Made by a program: the position numbers and the translations under genes. Positions 1 through 6,444 of a stretch of DNA of 10,123 bases are shown piece by piece. The stretch is taken from NCBI GenBank assembly GCA_035687895.1, contig DASRUE010000108.1:1-10123 (forward strand), read 5' to 3'. The notes beneath the pieces are model-generated. The model saw nothing but the letters and a program-made list of their open reading frames with translations. It was not told where the DNA came from and ran no database searches. Each line of letters opens with the position of its first letter. Within the stretch, counting starts at the first letter, position 1. Source of the stretch: JAERML01 sp035687895 (GTDB lineage: Bacteria; Bacteroidota; Ignavibacteria; UBA10030; UBA6906).

Positions 1-347
1 CCCTTCGCATCGATCATTGCCACCTGGCGGACATCCTTGCCCGGATCCGTGGCGAGAAGTCCTTGAAGAGTCTGTTGCGCCGTCTTTCCCGCCCGCATCA
101 GGTCGAGTCCCATGGGGCCGTACGCCGGGTCCACGAAAGACTGCGTTGCCACTGCACCTACACCTGCTTCAGCCCATGTTACTATCGAGCCAACAGAGAA
201 CCAGTGCGATTGAACGGCAACGCCGATGTGTCCCGTCAACGAGTCCCGGGCCACAATAGAGTACGTGTGAACTGGACGGCGTGTTTGACTGGCGACAAGG
301 GCCGGTAGGATCACGCACAGGAGTGTCCATAGCGTTTTGACTATCAT
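1..347 (-). CDS. DUF1028 family protein, exported, 5' part only
   Basis: This is the N-terminal part (about 115 residues) of a DUF1028 protein; the rest lies beyond the left edge. A short basic start and a hydrophobic stretch (residues about 4-19) ending near Ala-Ser-Gln look like a signal peptide, so the product is probably exported. The mature part opens with TYSIVARD, then GVAVQSHWFSVGS, WAEAGVGAVATQSF and YGPMGLDLMRAGKTA, which is the conserved N-terminal signature of the family. DUF1028 proteins resemble N-terminal-nucleophile hydrolases in fold, but their substrate is not established and I assign none. The ATG at 347 is chosen over the in-frame ATG at 353 because GGAGA at 355-359 is 7 nt from the former and only 1 nt from the latter. 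It follows rbsK by about 85 nt on the same strand and may be co-transcribed. Family identity is confident; function is unknown. Confidence 0.85.
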   Translation of the reverse strand, partial: MIVKTLWTLLCVILPALVASQTRRPVHTYSIVARDSLTGHIGVAVQSHWFSVGSIVTWAEAGVGAVATQSFVDPAYGPMGLDLMRAGKTAQQTLQGLLATDPGKDVRQVAMIDAK

Positions 348-354
348 GATCATT

Positions 355-359
355 TCTCC
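355..359 (-). promoter_or_regulatory. Shine-Dalgarno site of the DUF1028 gene
   Basis: GGAGA on the minus strand lies 7 nt before the ATG at 347 and only 1 nt before the alternative ATG at 353. The spacing decides in favour of the downstream start. Confidence 0.5.
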
Positions 360-408
360 AGAAGGTGGTTTCTCATCAAGGGTCGGGACTGTCTCTTCCG
401 CAAAGGTA

Positions 409-440
409 CTTAGGGATTCAGGGAGGCCCGAATCAGTAAG
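409..440 (-). terminator. Imperfect hairpin over the rbsK stop codon
   Basis: An inverted repeat pairs CTTA (409-412) with TAAG (437-440) and GATTC (415-419) with GAATC (430-434). An inner GGG/CCC stem (421-423 with 427-429) closes a 3-nt loop. There is a 2x2 internal loop and one bulged A. The rbsK stop codon (433-435) lies inside it. In the minus-strand RNA no uridine run follows, so it is at best a weak or factor-assisted terminator, or an mRNA 3'-end stabiliser between rbsK and the DUF1028 gene. Confidence 0.3.
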
Positions 441-1341
441 TAACCCGAACTTCCGCTCGTCGGGGTATGGAGCTCTGCGCACCCAGTTTTGTGACAGAGA
501 GAGCGGCTGCTGCATTGGCAAATCGGACCGCCTCGACAATCCCTTGACCCTCAGCCATTGCCACGGCAAGAGCTCCACTAAAGACATCGCCCGCGGCAGT
601 TGTGTCGATGGCGTTCACCTTGCTCGATGGGATGAGCTGAACATGTTCACTTGTTGATAAGAATGCCCCTTGAGCGCCCATCGTGATGATCACGATTTTA
701 ACTCCTTGCTGATGAAGTACTGCAGCAGCACGTGCGGCGCTCCGCTCATCCGAGACGTGAATGCCGGTAAGAACTTCCGCCTCAGTCTCATTGGGTGTGA
801 GGATTGAGATATGAGAAAGGAGAGAGGCATCCAGCTTCTGGGCTGGTGCAGGGTTGAGGATTACCAGACGGCCAGCCGCGGCAGATTGCTCAATTCCGTA
901 CCGGACTGTCTCCAGAGGCGTTTCGAGCTGGAAGAGAACGGCGTCTGCCACCCGGATCTCCTGCAGTGCAGCATCGATCTCCTTCCTGGTCACGGTTGCA
1001 TTCGCACCAGGAGCCACAACAATGCTGTTCTCTCCCTTTGGATCAACGGTGATCAGGGCTATGCCCGATGGGTGCTGGCTCTCTCGCGTGACAAACCGTG
1101 TATCAATTCGTTCTGCGGCGAGTGCCGTCACCGCCTGGTTCCCGAACATGTCGTTCCCCACCTTGGCAACAAACACGACAGTTCCGCCGAGCCGTGCTGC
1201 GGCGACAGCCTGGTTGGCACCTTTTCCACCTCCCACCATAAGAAAATCGGAGCCCAACACCGTTTCACCGGGGGCCGGAATCTTCGGGGTCCGGACAACA
1301 ATGTCCGTGTTCGAACTTCCCACCACAACAATTTTTGCCAT
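433..1341 (-). CDS. rbsK: Ribokinase
   Basis: A 302-residue PfkB-family sugar kinase, close to the usual ribokinase length (about 300-310). It should phosphorylate D-ribose with ATP to ribose 5-phosphate in the cytoplasm, feeding the pentose phosphate and nucleotide pathways. Visible landmarks in order are the N-terminal VVGSSNTDIV strand, the substrate-binding GGGKGANQAVAAARLG (37-52), NPAPA (163-167), LTPNETEAEVLTG (181-193) and the C-terminal signature DTTAAGD (246-252), in which Asp252 is the expected catalytic base. The tail FANAAAALSVTKLGAQSSIP (274-293) matches the monovalent-cation and adenine-binding end of ribokinases. The ATG is 6 nt after the permease stop, which implies co-transcription and probably translational coupling; only a weak AGG lies upstream. 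The permease partner supports a ribose or nucleoside-derived ribose role. A related PfkB kinase (for example deoxyribokinase) remains possible, but the motifs favour ribokinase. Confidence 0.93.
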   Translation of the reverse strand: MAKIVVVGSSNTDIVVRTPKIPAPGETVLGSDFLMVGGGKGANQAVAAARLGGTVVFVAKVGNDMFGNQAVTALAAERIDTRFVTRESQHPSGIALITVDPKGENSIVVAPGANATVTRKEIDAALQEIRVADAVLFQLETPLETVRYGIEQSAAAGRLVILNPAPAQKLDASLLSHISILTPNETEAEVLTGIHVSDERSAARAAAVLHQQGVKIVIITMGAQGAFLSTSEHVQLIPSSKVNAIDTTAAGDVFSGALAVAMAEGQGIVEAVRFANAAAALSVTKLGAQSSIPRRAEVRVTY

Positions 1342-1347
1342 GGCAAC

Positions 1348-2349
1348 CTACACGAATCGTGAGACAACAATTGCAACCAGACCGACCAAGTAGCAGATGA
1401 ACATCGCTGTGATAAGCTTTGAGGTGCCCCGCGGCGCGCCCTTGAATTCCTTCCACACATACACACCCCAGAAGGCTGCCACCATTGTTGCGCCCTGTCC
1501 GAGACCGTACGAGATCGCAAATCCCGCTTGTCCCGACGCGATGATGCTGAACGTCATGCCGATATTCCAGATGATGCCTCCGAGGATGCCCATCATGTGG
1601 CTCTTCAGCGATCCGCTCCGGTAGTCCCCGAAATTCACGGGATTTCCCTGAACCGGTTTCTTCATCAGGATGGGATTGAAAATGAAGTTGCTGAAGAAAA
1701 TGCCGAGCGTAAAGAGGAACACTGCTCCATATGGACCAAGTTTCCCCGCATCGAGTACTTCAAAATTCCCCGACATTGAACGCGCGACGAACTGGTAGAA
1801 TGTCGCCATCATAACGCCGCTGATAACCGATAGTGTGAGGCCTTTGGTGGAAACGCCTTTAGTTGCAGCCGTCAGACTTTTGTACGCGCGTGCGTCCAGC
1901 AGGATTGCGGCGGTGACGAATGCTACCCCCAGGAAGAGCACGAGTGGGTTCCCGATGGGAAAGCCAAGATAGTTGAGCAGGACGCCAAAGACCAGCGCAA
2001 TGCCGATGCCAACCGGGAACGCAACTGCCATGCCGGCCACTGCGATCGCCGCAATCAGGAGGATGTTTGCCGCGTTGAAAATGACTCCCCCGAGCAAGGC
2101 CGAACCAATGTTCGCCATGTCGGCCTGACCGATGTCAGACAGGAAGCCCCTGCCGTACTCTCCCATGCTGCCGAGCGTGAAGGCCGAGAGGATCGAGAAG
2201 AGGAGGATGCCCGTTACATAATCCCAGTAGAACAACTCGAAACGCCAGGAACGGTCGCAGAGTTTTTGTGCGTTTGCCCAGGAACCCCAGCAGAGCATTG
2301 TAATGAAACAGAAGACAACGGAAAGCGTGTAGCTCGTAAGGATAAACAT
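1348..2349 (-). CDS. GRP/ureide-permease-type sugar transporter (DMT superfamily)
   Basis: A 333-residue integral inner-membrane protein with about ten hydrophobic segments and almost no soluble domain. The N-terminal part (residues 11-45), with CWGSWANAQKL and a Trp/Tyr-rich WRFELFYWDYV stretch, is typical of the glucose/ribose porter and ureide-permease branch of the drug/metabolite transporter superfamily. Two related modules can be seen: GGVIFN...AGMAVAFPVGIGIALVFGVLLNY (about 87-127) and GGIIWN...AGFAISYGLGQGATMVAAFWGVYVW (about 257-299). This is the 5+5 helix duplication expected of the fold. Members are usually proton- or sodium-coupled sugar or ureide importers. The adjacent ribokinase makes ribose, or a related pentose or nucleoside, the likeliest substrate by inference. 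The start is placed at 2349 because GAGGGA lies 7 nt upstream and MFILTSYTLS is the natural N-terminus. An in-frame ATG at 2439 would add 30 hydrophilic residues and overlap the DinB gene. Confidence 0.85.
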   Translation of the reverse strand: MFILTSYTLSVVFCFITMLCWGSWANAQKLCDRSWRFELFYWDYVTGILLFSILSAFTLGSMGEYGRGFLSDIGQADMANIGSALLGGVIFNAANILLIAAIAVAGMAVAFPVGIGIALVFGVLLNYLGFPIGNPLVLFLGVAFVTAAILLDARAYKSLTAATKGVSTKGLTLSVISGVMMATFYQFVARSMSGNFEVLDAGKLGPYGAVFLFTLGIFFSNFIFNPILMKKPVQGNPVNFGDYRSGSLKSHMMGILGGIIWNIGMTFSIIASGQAGFAISYGLGQGATMVAAFWGVYVWKEFKGAPRGTSKLITAMFICYLVGLVAIVVSRFV

Positions 2350-2356
2350 AGCGGTG

Positions 2357-2362
2357 TCCCTC
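2357..2362 (-). promoter_or_regulatory. Shine-Dalgarno site of the permease gene
   Basis: GAGGGA on the minus strand lies 7 nt before the ATG at 2349. It decides the start against the in-frame ATG at 2439. Confidence 0.6.
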
Positions 2363-2402
2363 TTCAGTGAGACTTCGGTGAATAACGGTTTCCTGTTCCC
2401 TT

Positions 2403-2906
2403 CTACACGTTCGGCGGTTGCATTCCCCACTGGGCCCATTCTTCACGGGCAGGTCCGTAGATCCCGGGCATGCCCAGCCCGGCCTGCCGCATGAGCACGG
2501 TCATTTGTCCGCGATGGTGGATCTGATGGAACACAAGAACCTGGAGAGTGTATGAACGCTTCCATTTTTCTCCGTACATCTCATCCACAACCTGGAGCGT
2601 ATCATCCTTCCACTCTTTCTTGATCTGTTCCAGCAATGAGATGGCGACGTCATTGTATGCCTGAAAGATCTCTTTCGCAGTGGCGGGAACAGGTGCATCG
2701 GGATGAGGGCCCCTCAGCTTCAACCCCGTTCGTTCCATCATTTCAGAAATGCTCGTGGTAATGTGCCAAGCGAGTCTGCCAAGCGTCCGCCCTTCGGCGT
2801 TGACGGCATGTGACAAGGAAGAATTGTTGAGATGTTTGAAGATCTTCTGCGTTGCCTCAAGCTCCGGCTCCCAAATATGTTCGAACTCAGAAATAGTGTG
2901 AATCAT
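2403..2906 (-). CDS. DinB-family four-helix metal-binding protein
   Basis: A 167-residue, mostly helical cytoplasmic protein, typical in length for the DinB/YfiT-like family. The three metal-binding histidines can be placed: His48 in GRLAWHIT at the end of a helix, then His127 and His131 in VFHQIHHRGQM, the HxxxHRGQ signature. The region between holds two amphipathic helices, and the C-terminus is rich in Gly, Pro and Trp. Family members bind divalent metal; some are bacillithiol- or mycothiol-dependent transferases or damage-inducible proteins, but most have no assigned reaction, and none is claimed here. The start at 2906 (MIHTISEFEHIWE) matches the family N-terminus. An in-frame upstream start at 2999 would overlap the end of the OmpA-family gene and add non-family sequence. 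No clear Shine-Dalgarno site precedes it. It sits between the OmpA-family gene (71 nt upstream) and the permease (53 nt downstream), with no obvious functional link to either. Confidence 0.85.
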   Translation of the reverse strand: MIHTISEFEHIWEPELEATQKIFKHLNNSSLSHAVNAEGRTLGRLAWHITTSISEMMERTGLKLRGPHPDAPVPATAKEIFQAYNDVAISLLEQIKKEWKDDTLQVVDEMYGEKWKRSYTLQVLVFHQIHHRGQMTVLMRQAGLGMPGIYGPAREEWAQWGMQPPNV

Positions 2907-2977
2907 GATAGAATTGTGTGTCGTGTATTGAACGCGCTGCTGATCTCCCAAAACTACATTCCGGAATCGATGTGCAC

Positions 2978-4441
2978 TTACCTGCCAACAATGGCCCATG
3001 CCGGAACAATCACCACATCGATTCGCCGGTTTTTTGCCCGACCCTCGAATGTGTCGTTGCTGGCAACAGGTTTGCTCTCACCGTACCCATGTGATGTAAG
3101 AGGCACGTTCGTGCCGATGTTTGCCTTGACATATGAGGTGACAGCTTCCGCACGGGTTTCGGAGAGGCGCTGGTTCGTCTCGTCACCTCCCTGGGAGTCC
3201 GTATGGCCCTCAATGGCAACCTGGCATCCCGCAAATTTCTTTATGGCGTCCTGCACCTTGGTAAGGAGCGGGAAAAACTGGGCATCAATAGTGTTCCTCC
3301 CTACCGGGAAAGTGAGCCCATACAGCCGGATGATAATGTTGTTGCCATCCCGAACGACATTTCCCTCGTCGCGTGTGAACATCGCCGCAACCTGTGCAAC
3401 GGTCTCCTCCTGCTTCTTCTGTTCGTTCAGCTTGGTCTGCAGAGCCTTTTCGGCTTCTGTGAGTGAACCAAGGCGTCCCTCCATGGAGGCCGCCTGCTGT
3501 TTTAGGTTGGCGATTTCATTTTCTTGTCTTTTGATGACGTCGGCGGAATGCGTTGCGGTTTCTCCACGCTTTTCGATCTCACGCACCAGTTCTTTTACGG
3601 GAGGGTCGAACCCGGCATCGAAACGTGTGGTGATTTCCAGGGCGCTACCGACGGCGCGCAGAGGACCTTCGGCAGCAAGAAGGATCTCCTCGTAACCCTT
3701 GCCTTCTTTCTTGAGTTGGGTAATACGCTGATGCAGCGAGAGTGCATGTGCGGCCTCGTACTTTGCTTCCTGGGCGAGCTGTCGCGCTTCATCGGTGTCG
3801 TACCGATTTTGCTTGAGGAGTGTCTCCACCTGTAAGGATAGCTTGCGGGCTTTGTCAAGCGTCTTCGGGGCATTATCTCCGGCGTCTGCGTCCTCTGCTT
3901 TCTTCAAAAGGTCGCGGGCGGGTGCAAGATAGTTTGTCTTGATGGCCTCCAGCTCGGCGTTGCGGTAGAGGACTTCCGCTTCCCCAGCCTCCTTCTTTGC
4001 GGCGTTGACGTCGCCACCTTCCAGTTCTTCTGCAGCATCCCGAAATCCGGCCTCGGCGCTATTCCAGAGTTGTGTCGAATGTTTTGGCGCGTCTGCGCTG
4101 ATGGCATCCGTCCGGGCGGCCATGACAGATGTGAATGTCACCTCACCGAGCTTGCACGCCTCCATCGCCTTGGCGAAATAGCTCGATGCACCCCGCAGTT
4201 TCCCCCGGATATCTTCCAGATTTCGTCCCCGCTTGAAATCATCTTCCGCGTCGGCGTAATACTCCATCCCCTTTTTGAAGCTTGTCGGTCCGTAGAGGTT
4301 GGCTTTCTTCTCCCTCGCCTGGGCAAGAACCTTGTCCGTTTCACCGAAGAGCTGGGCGCGGAGATTCTCCTGCGACCGGGCGGCAAGCGTGACAAAGAAG
4401 AGACAGATGAAGATAACAAGCATGGACCTGGTGTTGTGCAT
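2978..4441 (-). CDS. OmpA-family peptidoglycan-binding envelope protein with helical repeats
   Basis: A 487-residue secreted protein. Residues 1-23 form a signal peptide (MHNTRS, then a hydrophobic core, then LAARSQ) without a convincing lipobox cysteine. Residues about 45-240 are highly helical, rich in Ala, Glu and Lys, and contain two or three related segments of about 50-70 residues (about 47-98, 116-168 and 169-236). Residues about 300-350 look like a coiled coil. The C-terminal OmpA domain (about 375-480) carries GHTDSQG (412-418), NQRLSETRAEAV (423-434) and NRRIDVVI (471-478). These include the Asp and Arg that bind diaminopimelate in OmpA/Pal domains. There is no beta-barrel region, so it is probably a periplasmic or outer-membrane-associated link to the cell wall. 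GGAGG at 4446-4450 precedes the chosen ATG by 4 nt. An in-frame ATG at 4495 would bury the signal peptide. It follows the RsbRD-like gene by 59 nt and may share its promoter. Confidence 0.88.
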   Translation of the reverse strand: MHNTRSMLVIFICLFFVTLAARSQENLRAQLFGETDKVLAQAREKKANLYGPTSFKKGMEYYADAEDDFKRGRNLEDIRGKLRGASSYFAKAMEACKLGEVTFTSVMAARTDAISADAPKHSTQLWNSAEAGFRDAAEELEGGDVNAAKKEAGEAEVLYRNAELEAIKTNYLAPARDLLKKAEDADAGDNAPKTLDKARKLSLQVETLLKQNRYDTDEARQLAQEAKYEAAHALSLHQRITQLKKEGKGYEEILLAAEGPLRAVGSALEITTRFDAGFDPPVKELVREIEKRGETATHSADVIKRQENEIANLKQQAASMEGRLGSLTEAEKALQTKLNEQKKQEETVAQVAAMFTRDEGNVVRDGNNIIIRLYGLTFPVGRNTIDAQFFPLLTKVQDAIKKFAGCQVAIEGHTDSQGGDETNQRLSETRAEAVTSYVKANIGTNVPLTSHGYGESKPVASNDTFEGRAKNRRIDVVIVPAWAIVGR

Positions 4442-4500
4442 GAAGCCTCCGACATGAATGGAAGGAAGAGGTGAAGAGCAATCCGGGCACTGCATTTCGA

Positions 4501-4956
4501 TCAGGATTCCAAACCGGTAAACAGCGAATGGAGATTCAGCGACGGCGACTTGGATTTGCTGGCAAGCGAGACATATTGCCGGGCAAGAGCGTCCTTCCCC
4601 GCACCGAGAACCGTGCTGACAAGACCCAACGCTTCTGCATAGTCCGCGGGCTGAAGGTCCCGGAGGATGTTCTGCCAGATCACTTCTTCGAGAACGTTGA
4701 ATGCCGTCTGCACTTCCCAGAGATCGTATCCGGCCTGGAACCGTTCTCCAGCAATCGTGTCCGCATGGGCGATCATTGGGCCAAGGTTCTTCTCCTTCAC
4801 ACCGCGTGCGGTCAGAACGAAGAGCGCCTTGATTCGCTGATGGACGTGCTCTTCACCCGCATGATCGTAATGCTTCAGGTGTGCGCGTGTCATCGCTTCG
4901 CACGCGCTCCGAACGATGTCGTCCCCATGTGTGTGTAGGTATTCAGAGAGATTCAT
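4501..4956 (-). CDS. Small helical protein resembling the RsbRD N-terminal sensor domain
   Basis: A 151-residue, probably all-helical cytoplasmic protein with no signal peptide or membrane segment. The central stretch ADTIAGERFQAGYDLWEV (65-82), followed by TAFNVLEEVIW, resembles the N-terminal domain of RsbRD-type proteins, in which an ERxxxGYdL helix is characteristic. In other bacteria that domain sits in front of STAS domains or histidine kinases and is thought to sense a signal. Here it stands alone with only about 50 further residues, the last 20 of them Ser- and Lys-rich. Several His residues at 27-39 are notable but not diagnostic. A good sigma70-like promoter lies about 60 nt upstream, and an OmpA-family gene follows by 59 nt. 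No Shine-Dalgarno site is visible. The family assignment comes from memory of the motif and is moderate; the function is unknown. Confidence 0.6.
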   Translation of the reverse strand: MNLSEYLHTHGDDIVRSACEAMTRAHLKHYDHAGEEHVHQRIKALFVLTARGVKEKNLGPMIAHADTIAGERFQAGYDLWEVQTAFNVLEEVIWQNILRDLQPADYAEALGLVSTVLGAGKDALARQYVSLASKSKSPSLNLHSLFTGLES

Positions 4957-5014
4957 AAGTCGAACTTTCGGTTTCCATGGTAGTTACAGGGACGTTACCT
5001 CGCCCGCCGCTTCC

Positions 5015-5043
5015 AATATACCTGTTACGCAGACGTTTTTCAA
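5015..5043 (-). promoter_or_regulatory. Sigma70-like promoter for the RsbRD-like/OmpA genes
   Basis: Read on the minus strand, TTGAAA (5043-5038) and TATATT (5020-5015) are separated by exactly 17 nt. Each hexamer matches the consensus at 5 of 6 positions. Transcription would begin near 5008, giving a leader of about 50 nt before the ATG at 4956. It is the best promoter match I found in the window, and it sits just downstream of a hairpin that could end transcripts coming from mutM. Confidence 0.6.
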
Positions 5044-5064
5044 TCTACCTTCTGGAAGATCGGA

Positions 5065-5086
5065 GGTGAATGCCCTCAAATTCACC
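5065..5086 (-). terminator. Perfect 7-bp hairpin downstream of the mutM-like gene
   Basis: GGTGAAT (5065-5071) and ATTCACC (5080-5086) are perfectly complementary around an 8-nt loop. The hairpin lies about 90 nt after the mutM-like stop and just before the promoter at 5015-5043. There is no uridine run after it in the minus-strand RNA, so intrinsic termination is uncertain. Its position fits an end for the sfsA-mutM transcript, or a protein-binding inverted repeat upstream of the next promoter. Confidence 0.35.
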
Positions 5087-5172
5087 CCACTTATTCCATA
5101 CGGGTATGATATTGTCGTTGGCGATGGTGAGTCCGACGAGATAGATCAATTGGAGGTCTTCCACAGCGCCAG

Positions 5173-6036
5173 TCACGTCTTAATTACTGGTTGTGTTCTC
5201 TTCCAGTCGATAAACATCTTCCGCGATGCAGGTTGACAAGAGGGACAAAAGAACACGTCGTGGCCGCGTACCCCTTCACGCCGGATAGTCGTTCCGCAAC
5301 GGGGACAGGGTTCGCCCCGGCGGTTCCGGACTCGCATATGATCCCGGACCTTCACATGAATGGGCTGATGCGCCGCTTCGACTTTCTCAATTCCCCATTT
5401 GATCACGTTTATGATGGCTTCATACAGCCGTTGTAGCTCTTCTGCCGAGAGTTTGTTCACGAAGGTCTTCGGATGAATCCCCGCTTCGAACAGAATTTCA
5501 TCGGCGTACGCGTTTCCGATTGCGCTGAGAATACTCTGGTCGTTGATAAACACACGGACCTGCTTGCGTGAGTTCTGCTTGGCAAGGTTCCGGAAACGGT
5601 CGGGTGTAAACTCGGGTGAGAGAATATCCACACCTTGCTCTCGATACCGCGGGATCTGCCGGTAATCATCGCTCCGAACGACATATACTTTCGCCATCTT
5701 CTGATCATCACAGAGGTTGAGTCGCTGGCCACTGCTGAGATGAAGCGCAACACAGAGATGTCCGAAAGGCTTTTCGTCTCCTCCCTGTAACTGTAGCTTG
5801 CCCGCAAGCATGAGATTAAGAATGAGTTCGACAGAACGGGACAGACCGAATCGAAGGAACGGGCCATGTACATCTACTGCGGTAATCTCGGATCCTATCA
5901 GGGTTGCTTCGAATGGCATGTCGATTGCAACGCGAAGGACAATCGGCTCCCTGATCGTCACCTGCGCGATTGCAGAGTGAACGATCTCCTGTGCCAGATG
6001 TTTTCTTATATACACCAGATCGGGTAGCTCGGGCAT
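5173..6036 (-). CDS. Divergent Fpg/Nei-family DNA glycosylase (MutM-like)
   Basis: A 287-residue cytoplasmic protein with the full Fpg/Nei layout: N-terminal catalytic MPELPD, beta-sandwich domain, helix-two-turn-helix (about 150-225) with IGNAYADEILFEAGIHP (173-189), and a C-terminal zinc finger with Cys244, Cys247, Cys264 and Cys267. The nucleophilic Pro and adjacent Glu after Met1 are kept, so base excision with beta-elimination of oxidised purines or pyrimidines is plausible. Several usual residues differ. The motif's second acid is Asp instead of Glu. The hairpin RRGK motif reads VHGP (56-59), so the lysine is missing. The DNA-intercalating PRRFG loop reads DQKMA (111-115). The zinc-finger arginine position is His259. 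This marks a divergent subfamily, so substrate range is uncertain and I give no gene symbol. It starts 2 nt after the stop of the upstream unknown gene, implying translational coupling in the sfsA operon. Confidence 0.88.
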   Translation of the reverse strand: MPELPDLVYIRKHLAQEIVHSAIAQVTIREPIVLRVAIDMPFEATLIGSEITAVDVHGPFLRFGLSRSVELILNLMLAGKLQLQGGDEKPFGHLCVALHLSSGQRLNLCDDQKMAKVYVVRSDDYRQIPRYREQGVDILSPEFTPDRFRNLAKQNSRKQVRVFINDQSILSAIGNAYADEILFEAGIHPKTFVNKLSAEELQRLYEAIINVIKWGIEKVEAAHQPIHVKVRDHMRVRNRRGEPCPRCGTTIRREGVRGHDVFFCPSCQPASRKMFIDWKRTQPVIKT

Positions 6037-6038
6037 GC

Positions 6039-6431
6039 TCAGAATCCGGAAGGGCTCTCGATATCCATTTCTGACTTCAGGCTCGGATTGACGTAGATGA
6101 TCGTCTTCCGCTGTGGTGGGATTTGAACGGCCCAGTCTCCTTTTGCGTTCCGCACTACTGACCCGAAGAGTTTGCGCAATTTGAGCTGGCTGAACTTCTC
6201 CCAGAATACCCAGCCAAAGTACGCCACACCATTCTCCAAATAGAACGCAGGCATCCTCTCCCCGGGTTGGACATTCGCCTGGTCGACAATCATCGGCTGG
6301 TACCCCGATTCCCGCAGCACTTCAACGAATTCCATTGAGACATCACGCATGTCCCAGCGTAGCTCGTGTCTCGCCCTCTTCACAATCTTCCCTTCAATGA
6401 TGTCCGAGAGGACCTCACGAAGTTTCTTCAC
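6039..6431 (-). CDS. Uncharacterised 130-residue protein between sfsA and mutM
   Basis: I do not recognise this family. The product is 130 residues, without a signal peptide or membrane helix. A basic helical N-terminus (1-27, many Lys/Arg) is followed by WDMRDVSMEFVEVLRESGY (26-44), a Pro-containing linker, an aromatic patch YFGWVFW (71-77), a basic stretch KLRKLFGSVVR (84-94) and a beta-like end with IPPQRKTIIYVNP (104-116). It starts with GTG at 6431, supported by AAGGA 6 nt upstream; an ATG at 6437-6435 is out of frame and is stopped at once. It begins 13 nt after sfsA and ends 2 nt before the mutM-like gene, so the three are almost certainly one operon. A nucleic-acid-related role is suggested only by its neighbours and basic patches. 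Confidence 0.8.
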   Translation of the reverse strand: MKKLREVLSDIIEGKIVKRARHELRWDMRDVSMEFVEVLRESGYQPMIVDQANVQPGERMPAFYLENGVAYFGWVFWEKFSQLKLRKLFGSVVRNAKGDWAVQIPPQRKTIIYVNPSLKSEMDIESPSGF

Positions 6432-6437
6432 AACATA

Positions 6438-6442
6438 TCCTT
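6438..6442 (-). promoter_or_regulatory. Shine-Dalgarno site supporting a GTG start
   Basis: AAGGA on the minus strand lies 6 nt before the GTG at 6431. It supports that rare start over the out-of-frame ATG between them. It falls in the 13-nt gap after the sfsA stop. Confidence 0.5.
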
Positions 6443-6444
6443 GT

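Noticed and set aside
811..1393. Two overlapping plus-strand open frames of about 180 codons
   Set aside because: Both are antisense to ribokinase and rich in unlikely residue runs. They are shadows of the minus-strand gene.
2958..2967. Palindrome ATTCCGGAAT after the OmpA-family stop codon, with a nearby TTTT on the minus strand
   Set aside because: Ten bases with no loop cannot form a stable terminator hairpin, and the T-run is not adjacent. It is probably chance.
2832..3695. A 287-codon open frame on the plus strand
   Set aside because: It lies opposite the OmpA-family gene and shows no domain-like motif. The minus-strand protein has clear family signatures over the whole stretch.
4442..4495. 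In-frame upstream start of the OmpA-family gene giving a CPxC-containing extension
   Set aside because: The extension would place 18 residues before a clear signal peptide. GGAGG at 4446-4450 supports the start at 4441, so the Cys pair is not translated.
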